DNA from: Heloderma charlesbogerti
Taxonomy: Eukaryota; Chordata; Lepidosauria; Squamata; Helodermatidae
Assembly: GCA_026122225.1 (NCBI GenBank)
Contig: JANEZZ010001951.1
Coordinates: forward strand, 1,178,001 to 1,242,000
Length of the DNA: 64,000 nucleotides
Direction of reading: 5' to 3'
The notes under the pieces were generated by a model. It was not told where the DNA came from and made no database searches. It was given only the letters and a program-made list of their open reading frames with translations. Below, piece by piece: positions 33,810 to 43,299 of the stretch. Positions within the stretch are counted from its first letter, which is position 1; each line of letters begins with the position of its first letter. Both the position numbers and the translations under genes were made by a program.

Positions 33810-34771
33810 TAGGGATGTACGAAAGGGACTTACCTTGTCCCGCAGCTTGCTTCGCGGTGGGAGGGAGGTGCTTTGCTTCTCCCCCCGAAGTTCAGGAGAG
33901 GGGGGGGAGGCGCCCTGCCTCGCCCGGCCGAAATTCAGTCCGGGGGGGGGAGGCGCCCTGCCTCGCCTGGCCAAAATTCAGGCCGGGGAGAAGCGCCCCG
34001 TCTCCCTGGCCGCGAAAGAAAAAGTAAAAAAAAACCCCACAAAACCCCGTGATAGGCTACGTAACGATTAACGTAGCCTATCAAGGCTAGATTTCCAAAG
34101 TCAGCCATGATAGGCTACGTTAATCGTCACATAGCCTATCACGGGTGACTTTGGGGGAAAAAAAGCGCGTACGCAAATGGCGGCGGCCCATGGGCGCCGC
34201 CATTTGCATTCCTTATTTTGGCATGTCTAGTCTACGTAAAGATTTACGTAGACTACGGCAAAAATAAGGGAACGCTATTTGCGTTGCCCTTATTTTCGCC
34301 ATAGTCTACATAAATCTTTACATAGACTAGACGTGCCAAAATAAGGAACACAAATGGCAGCGCCCATGGGCCGCCACCATTTGCGTATGCGCTTTTTTTC
34401 CCCAAAGTCACCCGTGATAGGCTACATGACGATTTACGTAGCCTATCACGGCTGACTTTGGAAATCTAGCCGTGATAGGCTACGTAAATCGTCACGTAGC
34501 CTATCACGGGTGTGTGTTTTGTTTTGTTTTTTTACTTTTTTATTTTGTAATGGCGGTGGCAGCAGCCAGTTGGGAGACCGGCTGCCGCCCCTGCCCCCAC
34601 CGAAACGCCGCTGAAACGCCGCCGGGACCCGCCGCTGAGAGGGACATTCAACCACAGTAAGTCCCATCCCGGGGGGGAGGCGGCGGAGAATTTCCCCAAC
34701 ACTTTCAGGGGGCCGAATGCCTCGGCGCTCGGCCTCCCGAAGATTCGTGGAGAAATTCTCTGCCATCCCTA
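33810..34771. mobile_element. hAT-type MITE (TAGGGATG family) with nested palindromes, 962 bp
   Basis: Ends TAGGGATGTACGAAAGGG and AAATTCTCTGCCATCCCTA lie between perfect 8-bp duplications GTCTCAAT (33802-33809, 34772-34779). The interior is a palindrome of palindromes at 34046-34510, built like that of 16015-16957. Between the core and the ends are G-rich runs and GGGAGGCG repeats. It lies in the CR1 ORF1 relic and keeps the CR1 frame continuous once one duplication is discounted, so insertion is younger than the CR1 copy. No transposase. Confidence 0.92.
34046..34510. repeat. Hierarchical palindrome inside the hAT element
   Basis: A 465-bp inverted repeat centred near 34278. Each arm contains, from outside inwards, a GTGATAGGCTACGTAA hairpin, a second hairpin of the same family (around 34100-34143 and its partner 34410-34452), a CAAATGGCGGCGGCCCATGG hairpin, and a GTCTAGTCTACGTAAA hairpin. 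The centre carries AACGCTATTTGCGTT. Confidence 0.9.
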
Positions 34772-34779
34772 GTCTCAAT

Positions 34780-34860
34780 GCGCGGATGAGGTGGTGGTGC
34801 CAGGAGAAGGGGTTCAGATTTGTTAGGCACTGGCTGCTACATTGGCACGTATTTTCACAC
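34780..34860 (+). pseudogene. CR1 LINE ORF1 esterase-domain relic (3' part)
   Basis: Directly after the right duplication the frame reads ARMRWWCQEKGFRFVRHW, matching the continuation of CR1 ORF1 (a tryptophan-rich WC..EGFGF..HW block). It is in frame with the last codons before the hAT insertion, which supports one original gene split by the transposon. Similarity fades after about 34860. Confidence 0.65.
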
Positions 34861-34869
34861 ATCACAGTC

Positions 34870-35254
34870 TGGATGGAATGCATTGTGAAATATTATTACC
34901 AAAGCTGTTGTGATGATATTCATGGTGTGACAGTGTCTGAGGGCCAAACTAGACATAATGGTAATTCTATAAAAAACACTTAATATAAACCCTTTAAAAA
35001 TGCAAATAGCCTATTGCAGGTGATGTTGTACAGTATCTGAAGCCCAGTGCATGAGGAGAAGGCTTAACTCTTTTCCTCCACCATGGTCCGAATGAAAATC
35101 ATCCCTCCCCAAAGCTGATACTAGCCCTTAAGGCAGTGGTGCAGTGGAGCCTTGGCTTGCAGGGTTGAAAAACCAGGATACCTAGCAGGTAGGGTGCAAC
35201 TAAATAATTTTAGACCCTGGAACTAATGGTCTTATGGGGGCCTCCCCTTAGAAG
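34870..35254. other. No recognised gene
   Basis: GAGGGCCAAACTAGACATAA near 34938 looks like one end of a palindromic MITE with no partner found. Otherwise nothing. Confidence 0.4.
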
Positions 35255-35985
35255 TCATAAGAACATAAGAAGAGCCATGCTGGATCAGACCAAGAGTCCA
35301 TCTAGTCCAGCATTCTGTTCACACAGTGGCCAACCAGCTGTTGACCAGGAACCCACAAGCAGGGCATGAGCACAACAGCACCCTCCTACCCATGTTTCCC
35401 AGCAACTGGTGTACATAGGCTCACTGCCTCTGGTACTGGAGGCAGCACATAGCCATCAAGACTAGTAGCCATTGATAGCCTTTTCCCCCAGGAATTTGTC
35501 TAATCTCCTTTTAAAGCCATCCAAACTGGTGGCCACCACTACATCCTGTGGTAGTGAATTCCATAGCTTAACTATGCACTGTGTGAAGAAGTACTTCCTT
35601 TATTTCATATTTGAGTTCTTTGAGAACTCTAGGATGGATACCATCTGAGCCTGGTGATTTATTTGCTTTCAATTTATCAATAAGGTTGAGAACTTCATCT
35701 TTTGTCACCACTATTTGCCTCAGTTCCTTAGACTCCCTTCCTGAAAACATCAGTTCAGACACAGGTATCTGTCCTATATCTTCTGCAGTGAAGACGGATG
35801 AAAAGAATTCATTCAGCTTTTCTGCAATCTCCTTATCCTCCTTCAGTACTCCTTTAACTCTTAAAACCAATGTGCTAATGTAAATCGGGGCTTCTGGCTC
35901 TTTGGAAACGATTCCAGCCTTAAGCCCGCGCGTTAAATAAAGAATCTCTTTTTCCTTCACTCCGTGGTCTCTCTGACTCTGGGTT
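35255..35985 (-). mobile_element. CR1-type LINE, internally deleted, minus strand
   Basis: On the minus strand, 35985-35600 encodes the start of the reverse transcriptase region, with EIAEKLNEFFSSVFTAED, VTKDEVLNLIDKLKANKSPG and SDGIHPRVLKEL. The next part (about 35590-35480) encodes the far C-terminus, readable across frames as VKLWNSLPQDVVVATSLDGF. The 3' UTR follows, with GGACTAGATGGACTCTTGGT and a TTCTTATG tail. The middle of the reverse transcriptase, including the catalytic box, is missing, so an internal deletion near 35600 joined the two ends. Confidence 0.82.
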
Positions 35986-36239
35986 CTGCAACACCAATAG
36001 TAATGAAAAAGCTTCTTACTTGTCTCCAGCTCTCCGAAGAGTGTTTGGTGATGCTTGTGTTAATTGTAGAAATTTGGCTATCATCACAGTCTATCTGCAA
36101 AACAGAGATATTCATTTAGATATGAGCCATTTCAAACAATAGGAATTGTCTTAAACATGTAATCCCCAAAGGTCTGCTGCTACAAAGTCATCTTGCTTCC
36201 TTTAGAAGGTATTTAATTATTAATGTATTTAATTATTAC

Positions 36240-37651
36240 ATTTTTAAACTGCCCAATAACCAAAGTTCTCTGGGCAGTGTACTGATATAGATCTGACATT
36301 GCAATAATCCAAACTGGAGAATACCGCAGTAAATAACTGTAGCTAGGCACTCTGTCCAGGTAGAGTCATAGTTGGCATATCAGCATAAGTTGCTATAATC
36401 TGCTCCAAGCAACCAAGGCCTTTTGTGCATCCAGTGACAATGATATCTCCAAGAGCATCCCCAAACTAAACACCTGATCCTTTAGGGGGAGTGCACCCTT
36501 TTGTCTGTGAACACCACTTCACAGACAAACCACCCACAGACAAGTGTCTCTCTCTTGTCTGGATTGAATCTCAGTTTATTGGCCCTCATCCAGTCCTTTA
36601 CCCTGGCCATGCACTAGTTCAGAACATCAACTACCTCACCTGTATTAGATGAAAAGGAGGAGACTCAGGTGACATCCACATACTGGGGACACCTCACCCC
36701 ATATCCCCAGATAACCTCTTCCAGCAGTTTTATGTAGATACTGAAAAGCATGGGGAATACAATAGAGCCTGAAGAACTTTGTAGCAGAACTGCCACATGG
36801 CAGAGCAGTAAACCCTCAGGTGAGGTGCCACCTTCTAGGATCAGCTATCCAAGTAGGCGTGGAACCACTCCAATATAGGGACCCCACCTCAGGCAGCCTA
36901 TCCAGAAGCATACCATGATCAATGTGATAAAAAGCCACAGAGACGTTCAAGAGAAGCAACAGGGTCACACTCCCCCTTGTCCCTCTCCCTTGCCCTTCTT
37001 AGCTTATTAAGTCTAATAGGGAGGGGATGTCTGACTAGGTCTAGGAGGCTGTAAATTCCTCTTTGAGAGAGGAGATAGTGCAGGTCATTTTACTGGATGG
37101 CCAAGGCAGTTTCTATTCCAAATCCTATACTGAAGCCAGTTTGAAATGGCTCTAGAAAATCAGTTTCATCCCAGAGTGCCTGGTGTTCATTAGTGACCAC
37201 TCGCTTGAGCACCTCACCCAGAAAGGAGATGTTGGCAACTGGGCCATAATTGTTTTCCTCTTCTGGGTCCAGTTTAGGAGTCTTCAGATGTGCTCTAATC
37301 ACTGCCTCTTTTTAGAGAGGCTGGTATGACCCCCTCTAACAAAGAGGAATTTACAGCCACCTAGGCCCAGCACAACATTCCCTCCCTAACAGATGTAATA
37401 AACCAAGGAAGGCAAGGTTTGAGCATACAAGTAATCCTCAGAACTTGACTAAGCACCTTGTCCACTTCCTTGGGTCTCAACAACTACAATTCATCCAACA
37501 TAACTGGATCAGATAGTGTCCTGGACACCTCTACTACTGGAATTGCATTCTGTGGAATCTGGGTTCTAGCAGATGCCAACAACTTTATCTGCAAAGGGTC
37601 TTGTAAACTTGTCACAGTCACAGCATGCTACTGAAGGGACAACCAACGCCT

Positions 37652-37688
<37 letters not shown>

Positions 37689-37810
37689 GGGCCAGACTGC
37701 AACAGTCTCCTCACCATCCAGAAAACCACCTCTGGATGTAACTGTGAAGATGTGATGGAGCAAATGTGACTTTGCTAACCTCATTGCCATGGAACAGGCT
37801 CAATAATGAG
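36240..37810 (-). mobile_element. L2-clade LINE, decayed, minus strand
   Basis: Minus-strand frame 37302-37090 reads VANISFLGEVLKRVVTNEHQ, then LWDETDFLEPFQTGFSIGF, matching the FLGKVLERVV and PFQSGFRPG blocks of L2 reverse transcriptase. Further 3' the minus strand gives DHGMLLDRL, LRFNPDK-like and SLDYCNV-like stretches through many stops and shifts, ending in CTGCCCAGAGAACTTTGG and GGGCAGTTTAAA. A FADKVVGI block near 37575 extends it upstream. Much older than the L2 copy at 17826. Confidence 0.75.
37652..37687. repeat. CTGT microsatellite
   Basis: CTGTCTGTCTGTCTGTCTGT tract within the decayed L2. Confidence 0.95.
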
Positions 37811-37829
37811 CTCTAACAATTATATAGTG

Positions 37830-38405
37830 CAGGGGTGAGGAACCTCTTTCCACCTGAGGGCTGAATTTGATTTTGGAGAAGCTCTCGGGGGCCACATTCC
37901 AGTGATGAGTGGAGCTGAATGCAAAAGGGGCAGGACCCAAATCCCCCAAATGCAAACATATTGTAGCATACAGCTCTTCCTGTCAGTCAGTAAGCCTTAG
38001 GAGAGACATTTCAACCTTTTAGAATGGGGGAAAGATTGCACGAAAGCCGGGAAGCCACCAAAAGATCGATGGGTGGGGGAAGGGGTGGGGCATGGGGAAA
38101 GGGGCATGGCTTCCTGGAGGAGAAGGCCCTCAATGGCTACATGTCCTGATGGCTATGTGCTACTTCCAGTACCAGAGGCAGTGAGCCTAGGTACACCAGT
38201 TGGTGGGGAACATGGGCAGGAGGGTGCTGTTGTGTTCATGCCCTGCTTATGGGTTCCTGGTCGACAGCTGGTCAGCCACTGTGTGAACAGAACGCTGGAC
38301 TGGATGGACCCTTGGTCTGATCCAGCAGGGCTCTTCTTATGTTCTTATGTTCTTAACCCCAGGAGGGTTACATTTGGCCTCCAGGCCTGAGGTTCCCCAC
38401 CCCTG
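37830..38405. mobile_element. hAT-type MITE, CAGGGGTGAGGAACC termini, with CR1 tail inside
   Basis: Ends CAGGGGTGAGGAACCTC and GAGGTTCCCCACCCCTG are close inverted repeats. Flanks ATATAGTG and ATATAACA share the first five bases. The left half (AAGCCTTAGGAGAGACATTT, TTTTAGAATGGGGGAAAG) matches 205-559. About 245 bp of CR1 3' sequence sits inside (38112-38358). Confidence 0.8.
38112..38358 (+). mobile_element. CR1-type LINE 3' tail inserted in the hAT MITE
   Basis: Starts with codons for FLEEKALNGY, the last residues of CR1 ORF2, then a 3' UTR with GGCAGGAGGGTGCTGTTGTG, CTGGACTGGATGGACCCTTG and GTCTGATCCAGCAGGG, and a TTCTTATGTTCTTATG tail. It is the sense-strand equivalent of the tails at 35255 and 48935. 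Confidence 0.85.
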
Positions 38406-38413
38406 ATATAACA

Positions 38414-39879
38414 GTTTTCTTCAGTACCAGCTTTGTAGCTGAAACAATAACAATAATATCCCCCTCTGCTGCCAACCCCTCATTTCATTCTTTGTGACAC
38501 CCTGAAATAAAGATTGGAGCCAAATGGGATTTGCCACCCGACCCGAAGTCGGCACTTCTTGTTGCTTGGTGGTAAGGTTGACTCTGGTTTCTGTGGTCTG
38601 TGTTAAGAACAGTGTTTTAAATCTAACTACAAAGTTAATTTTCCAAAACTGTTGTGTAGGGAAAATATTGTAAATACCTTATGAAAGGGAAAGGACTCTG
38701 TGCAAATCAAATTCTAGAAATCACTTTTCAGGTTCTTGACCAACTTTATTTACCAACCTAAAAATCAAAATAGATTATACTCATGAACAGCAATTATCAG
38801 AGGGGCAGAGAGTTATACAGTTGGGCAATTTAGTAGACTGGAAGGTTGTCATTCTTTTTTCTTTTTTTTAAGCCTGCACTTTTGTAGCATCTCCTTCAAG
38901 TCTCTCCTCAGCCTTGTACTAAACCCCTTTTATATGAAAGGAGGATTAGAAGGCTCCTGGCCTCTTGGAATGCACTTTTGGATATTCTGCTGACAAATTT
39001 GTTATGGCCATCTGGTCTTCTCAGCAGGTGCGATGAGTTTTTTTTTTAAAGTCTATTCATTGCTCACTCTGATTTTTTTTTAAAGCAATCAGCTTTGAAA
39101 TAATAAAGAGGTTGACAAGTGGATAAAAGCAAATGTTCTTCTAACATGTTTCATACTGTGAGGTATTCCCCAAGCCCCAGCCTTTCTACAAGAGTGCATT
39201 TTAAGATAGAAACAGAAGCACTGCCAGAAAATGATAGACATCAAGAACACCTGGAGAAATAAATTAGCTAGGGTGTTTGGGGTGCGGGGGGGATTTATTT
39301 ATTTATCTGCAGACTTTATGCAGCCCCTGAGATTCTACATTTATGTCACCATTTTCTTCAGGCATTTGAAGGCAAAGCATAATGGAGGAACCCCAAAATA
39401 TCTATGTAAATATGACAAGTGCTTTGGGTCTGAAATCTTAATTGTTAGTTTGAAATTTAAACAAGTATGTACAATCCTAAATAACTCACCACAAGGTCTA
39501 CTTCTAGCAATCAGTCAGTCTGATGTGCTGAAATAACTTAGTCTAATAAATTTAATCATAACTTAGAAACTTTATTTCTTCTCAATGCAGCAGGTATATG
39601 CCAATACCACAGGATGAACCAAAAATCTGGTCTAAAATAGCAACACCAATCAACAGAAAGCTCTGGTTCTATCTGGGGGTCTCTAGATTTGGCTACTTAT
39701 GAGAGGAAGAACTTTCTTAAGTGAAATTGGTGGGGGGGGATGATTCACATGACCTCTGTTATGTACTACATGAGACACGGGTTACTTACTGGGTGACTGA
39801 TGAGTACAGGACCTTCCAGGCAGTCATCACCTGATACTTTACATTTACAATGTACCCAGATGACCGTTCGTTATCCAAA
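38414..39879. other. No recognised feature
   Basis: AT-rich; a T run near 38860 and 39040. A 101-codon plus frame at 39231-39536 has no recognisable similarity. Confidence 0.5.
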
Positions 39880-39889
39880 TGCGCAAAGC

Positions 39890-40030
39890 ACTTTGGGAAG
39901 ATTTGCAATGGCAAGAAGGTGTTCAAGACTGGATGGCCCTATTTCAGGGATGCTTTAATCTGGGTTCCTTCACTGAGCACGGGGTTGGATTCAATGGCCC
40001 CTTTCGACTTCATGATTCTGTGATTCTAAG
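39890..40030 (+). mobile_element. CR1 LINE 3' tail, ATTCTGTG octamer type
   Basis: AAGACTGGATGGCCCTATTT, GAGCACGGGGTTGGATTC, AATGGCCCCTTTCGACTTCA and the terminal ATGATTCTGTGATTCT match the end of the classical CR1 3' UTR with its 8-bp tail repeats. Confidence 0.85.
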
Positions 40031-40356
40031 AGCAGCATTCTAGCAGCTGGATCCAGATTTAAGATGGCTCAACTGGAATTGGACCTCCACACTCCCTCCT
40101 TCACACAGCAGCCCCTCCAGCCCCCTGAAAATGCTACACAGAGTCAGGAGACTGTGCTGAATGGGATGAGCTGGGATGTCAGGGGAACAGGGGATTCCCA
40201 AAAATCAGGCTGGGGGACCAGCTGTTAGCGGAGCCCTTCGTCTCATGAAAGATCCCTTCCTCTTGCAGAAAGCAGAATCCTGGATCCAACTCTAGGTCTG
40301 TGGAAAAACAATTACACAAGAATTTGACTGACACATGCCAATCATGTGCCTGTCCC
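40031..40356. other. No recognised feature
   Basis: No gene or repeat ends found. Confidence 0.45.
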
Positions 40357-40359
40357 TTA

Positions 40360-40660
40360 GGGAGCAATCTTATGGGGATCATCTCCTCTGTGTTCCATCT
40401 GCCCTGCATTCGCAGCTAGACGGCCAATTTCAGCTGTCTAACTAGAGCGAGGGGTGGGGTGGCTGGACGACACATAGGAAGTGTACTGACATTTCCAAAC
40501 TCCCCACCCCGCCCCCGGGAACACCCCCTTTCCTCTGCTCTGCTCTTCCAAGTGCAGAGCATAGGGACGTGGCGGGGCAGGGGGTGGGGAGGCGGTTTTC
40601 CCAGAACTGACCAATCCTATGGCTGTCTAGCTGCTCTCTAGTAGCCATAGGATTGTGCCC
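40360..40660. mobile_element. Harbinger-like MITE, GGGAGCAATCYTATGG termini
   Basis: GGGAGCAATCTTATGG at the left pairs with CCATAGGATTGTGCCC at the right. TTA flanks both sides (40357-40359, 40661-40663). The termini resemble the GGGTGCAATCC family but the 270-bp interior is different, with paired GCAGCTAGACGGCC and GGCTGTCTAGCTGC blocks. Confidence 0.75.
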
Positions 40661-40663
40661 TTA

Positions 40664-41034
40664 GAGGCCAAGCAGATTCCAAAAAGGTGGGTATGAGGTC
40701 AGCTTCATCCTGCCAAATTCTAGGGAAATGTTTTGGTTTACCAGACTTTTTCCAGTGCAGAATCAGCAAATTTCCCCGCACTCACACACACACACACACA
40801 CAACACACTTATCCCTAAAAAACATAAAAGAAAACTGTGTGGAAAAGCAGGATGTGAGCATTCATTTGGGAAATGGGGCAGGAGATGAAGAGATAATTTC
40901 ACCCATTTATTTGTACCACTACACAGAAAGATTTATAAATAGGAAGACATTAATTGGAAAAATAGTAAGGAATCCAAATGGCAATAAAAATGTATGGGAT
41001 TGTCCTTTTGGCCACTGCAACCGCCACTTCTTCT
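40664..41034. other. CA microsatellite, otherwise nothing
   Basis: An ACACAC tract is at about 40783-40808. No gene recognised. Confidence 0.5.
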
Positions 41035-41042
41035 CTCACAAG

Positions 41043-41451
41043 TAGGGGTGGCAGGGAAATCTGCTGCAGACTCAGATAAGGCCGGATTCTCAAGAATCTG
41101 ACCTGCAAGGTCTGCAGTGGACCAGCTCCACTCACCTCCAGGTCCACATGGGGTGGCTCTCCTCCATTCTAAACATCATGGTAGGCTAATGGCAGCCGCC
41201 ATTAACCAATTATGGGAAAATTACAGCCATCAATTGCATAGCTTATGGCATTTGTTGCTGTAAAGCACTTCCTTCTACATAAATTGCAGCGTAAATGTCA
41301 CCCTATCATGACATTTAGAATGGAGGAGAACCGCCCCATGAAATCCAATGGACACGGTAACGCTCCTGGGAAATCCATGGGGCCCCAAACAGCCCAGATT
41401 TCCCCCCTCTGGACCCCCCCCACCAGATACTGGTGGGTTCATACGTACCTA
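41043..41451. mobile_element. hAT-type MITE (TAGGGATG-related), 409 bp
   Basis: Left end TAGGGGTGGCAGGGAAATCT, right end GGTTCATACGTACCTA. Perfect 8-bp duplications CTCACAAG (41035-41042, 41452-41459). The interior has CCTCCATTCTAAACATCATG paired with CATGACATTTAGAATGGAGG. It lacks the CpG-rich hairpins of its relatives. Confidence 0.88.
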
Positions 41452-41459
41452 CTCACAAG

Positions 41460-41904
41460 GTTTCAAAGAGTATAACGGTGTGTCTACATGTGTATTCAAG
41501 CAGCACAAGATATTCGGATGGCTAATGGGAACAAAAGTGCAGCCAGAGCATTTCAGTCTTTCCAAATGACCCAAGATACATTTCCTGTGTCATACTAACT
41601 GCACCTTCTTTTTCTGAAAACTTTTCACATCCTTCTGGTTTGTCAGGATGTGCATGTGGAACAGCTCCCACTGGCTATATCACTTCAGACTGTAGATACC
41701 CTACCACCACCACCACCACATCTTACATATGGAAACTAGGCCTTCGGGAGGGAAATCAATTTCAACTTCATGTCCTCTTTGACATGCTAGTTGTCTACAT
41801 GCATGGGTTGTTGTTTTTAATATATGGGGCACACTCAAACATTATTCAAAAACTGCAAACCCCAATACAGTTCACAACTACATTGTCAACAGCATGTTTT
41901 CTGC
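41460..41904. other. CAC repeat, otherwise nothing recognised
   Basis: A CCACCACCACCACCACA tract lies at about 41703-41720. No gene supported. Confidence 0.45.
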
Positions 41905-42170
41905 AGGATGGGTTATCGTGTTGTTTGAATGCAGCTATGGTGGCTTGTTAACTATGCAATGTGGCTTGTTAACCACCCTGAACAACCCAACAACAAACCA
42001 TGGTTTCTCAAGTTGGCTAACCATGAGTTCTCAAAGTGGTTAACCAATGCAGGGTTAACAAGCCACCCTGGCTGCATTCAGACAACATGCTAACCCATGG
42101 TTCAACAAGCAACCCACGGTTCAATATAATCCACACTCAACCACTGAGCATGGGTTAGTGTGTTGTGTGA
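41905..42170. mobile_element. Palindromic MITE cluster, TAACCCATGG family
   Basis: GATGGGTTATCGTGTTGTTT followed by GAATGCAGCTATGGTGGCTT (41907-41950) is the reverse complement of AAGCCACCCTGGCTGCATTC with AGACAACATGCTAACCCATG (42058-42102). A further half copy ends GCATGGGTTAGTGTGTTGTG near 42162. The same words occur at 55911-56368 and 58985-59095. Target-site duplication not resolved. Confidence 0.65.
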
Positions 42171-42474
42171 ACAGCCCCAATAAAAGAAGGAATACATATG
42201 TACATAACTACAGAATGCTGGTCTAAATTTGTTTCAGCAAACTGCCTTTATCGAGTCTATATCTATAGATTTTGAGTCCTTGGAAGAAAATCTTTTCTGA
42301 TACACTTCAAATTAGTTGTACCTCTCCACTCTTCACAAATGCAGAAACAGCTTTTACACGCTCCAGCTGACATCCTGCAGCTCCTTCACAACACCCAAGG
42401 CATGTGGATGTGCCAAAGTCTGCAATACCTTGGTTCAGAATATGAACTCCGATAACTTGCAGTGCTGATTTTCA
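42171..42474. other. No recognised feature
   Basis: Nothing assigned. Confidence 0.45.
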
Positions 42475-42600
42475 ATATTTATTTATTTGTTTATTTATTT
42501 CTATACCACCCAATAGCTGAAGCTCTCTGGGCAGTTCATAAAAAATAAAACCATAGAGTACAACATAAAACAATATAAAATATGAAAGCATAAAACTACA
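42475..42600 (-). mobile_element. L2-type LINE 3' tail, minus strand
   Basis: ATTTATTTATTTGTTTATTT then CTATACCACCCAATAGCTGA and AGCTCTCTGGGCAGTTCAT is the reverse complement of a typical L2 3' end (gggcggtatag..aataaataaat). No coding part is left. Confidence 0.7.
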
Positions 42601-42788
42601 ATATAAAAGTACAGTAGATTTGCACTAGCTGTTAGGTCCAGTAGCCCAGTCAGCAGTAAGGCTGCCTTTACACTAAAGAAAAGATCTGCAGCCCTACTGT
42701 TGTGGAGCCTTTCCACATTTACAGCGGGCTCCCAGACAGCGACCATGTGACTGCTGAGAGGCGAAGCTTTTAATTTTCAAGGCTCCAT

Positions 42789-43291
42789 TAGGGATGGAGA
42801 ATTCTGTCACGGACCCCAATGAGGCAGGATTCCAAGAATCTGGCCCCTTTGGGGCCCGTGGCAGAACAGAGCACTCACCTCCACCTCCCCTGGAATCCGT
42901 CTGGGTCAGCTCCCTCTGCACGTCGATCCTGCAGAGCCAGCTGCCGGGTCTGCATCACTGGCGATATGGCCGGCCGCCATTTCCATGCTGTATCACTTTG
43001 CTGGGCTAACTAACTCCGGACACAAATGGTGTCTGCTATGCCATTTGCGGCTGTAAAGCTGTTAGATTAGCCTAAATGCCATTTGCGTCCGGAGTTAGTT
43101 AGCCCAGTGAAGCGATATGGCATGGCAATGGTGGCCAGCTGTATCGCCAGCAGCAGACCTGGTGGCCGGCTCCGCAGGATCCCCATGGACTGGAGCAGGC
43201 CTGGATGGATTCTGGGGGGGAGGGATGGATCGCCTCCCCCCCTGCGGACCCCCCCCCCAGACCAGAAAGGTAGGGGATCTGTACACCGCTA
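42789..43291. mobile_element. hAT-type MITE (TAGGGATG family), 503 bp, palindromic
   Basis: Left end TAGGGATGGAGAATTCTGTC, right end GGATCTGTACACCGCTA. Flanks GGCTCCAT (42781-42788) and GGTTTCAT (43292-43299) match at 6 of 8. The interior from about 42928 to 43180 is one imperfect inverted repeat: CTAACTCCGGACACAAATGG pairs with CCATTTGCGTCCGGAGTTAG, and TATCGCCAGTGATGC-like arms lie outside. Closely related to the element at 1840. Confidence 0.82.
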
Positions 43292-43299
43292 GGTTTCAT

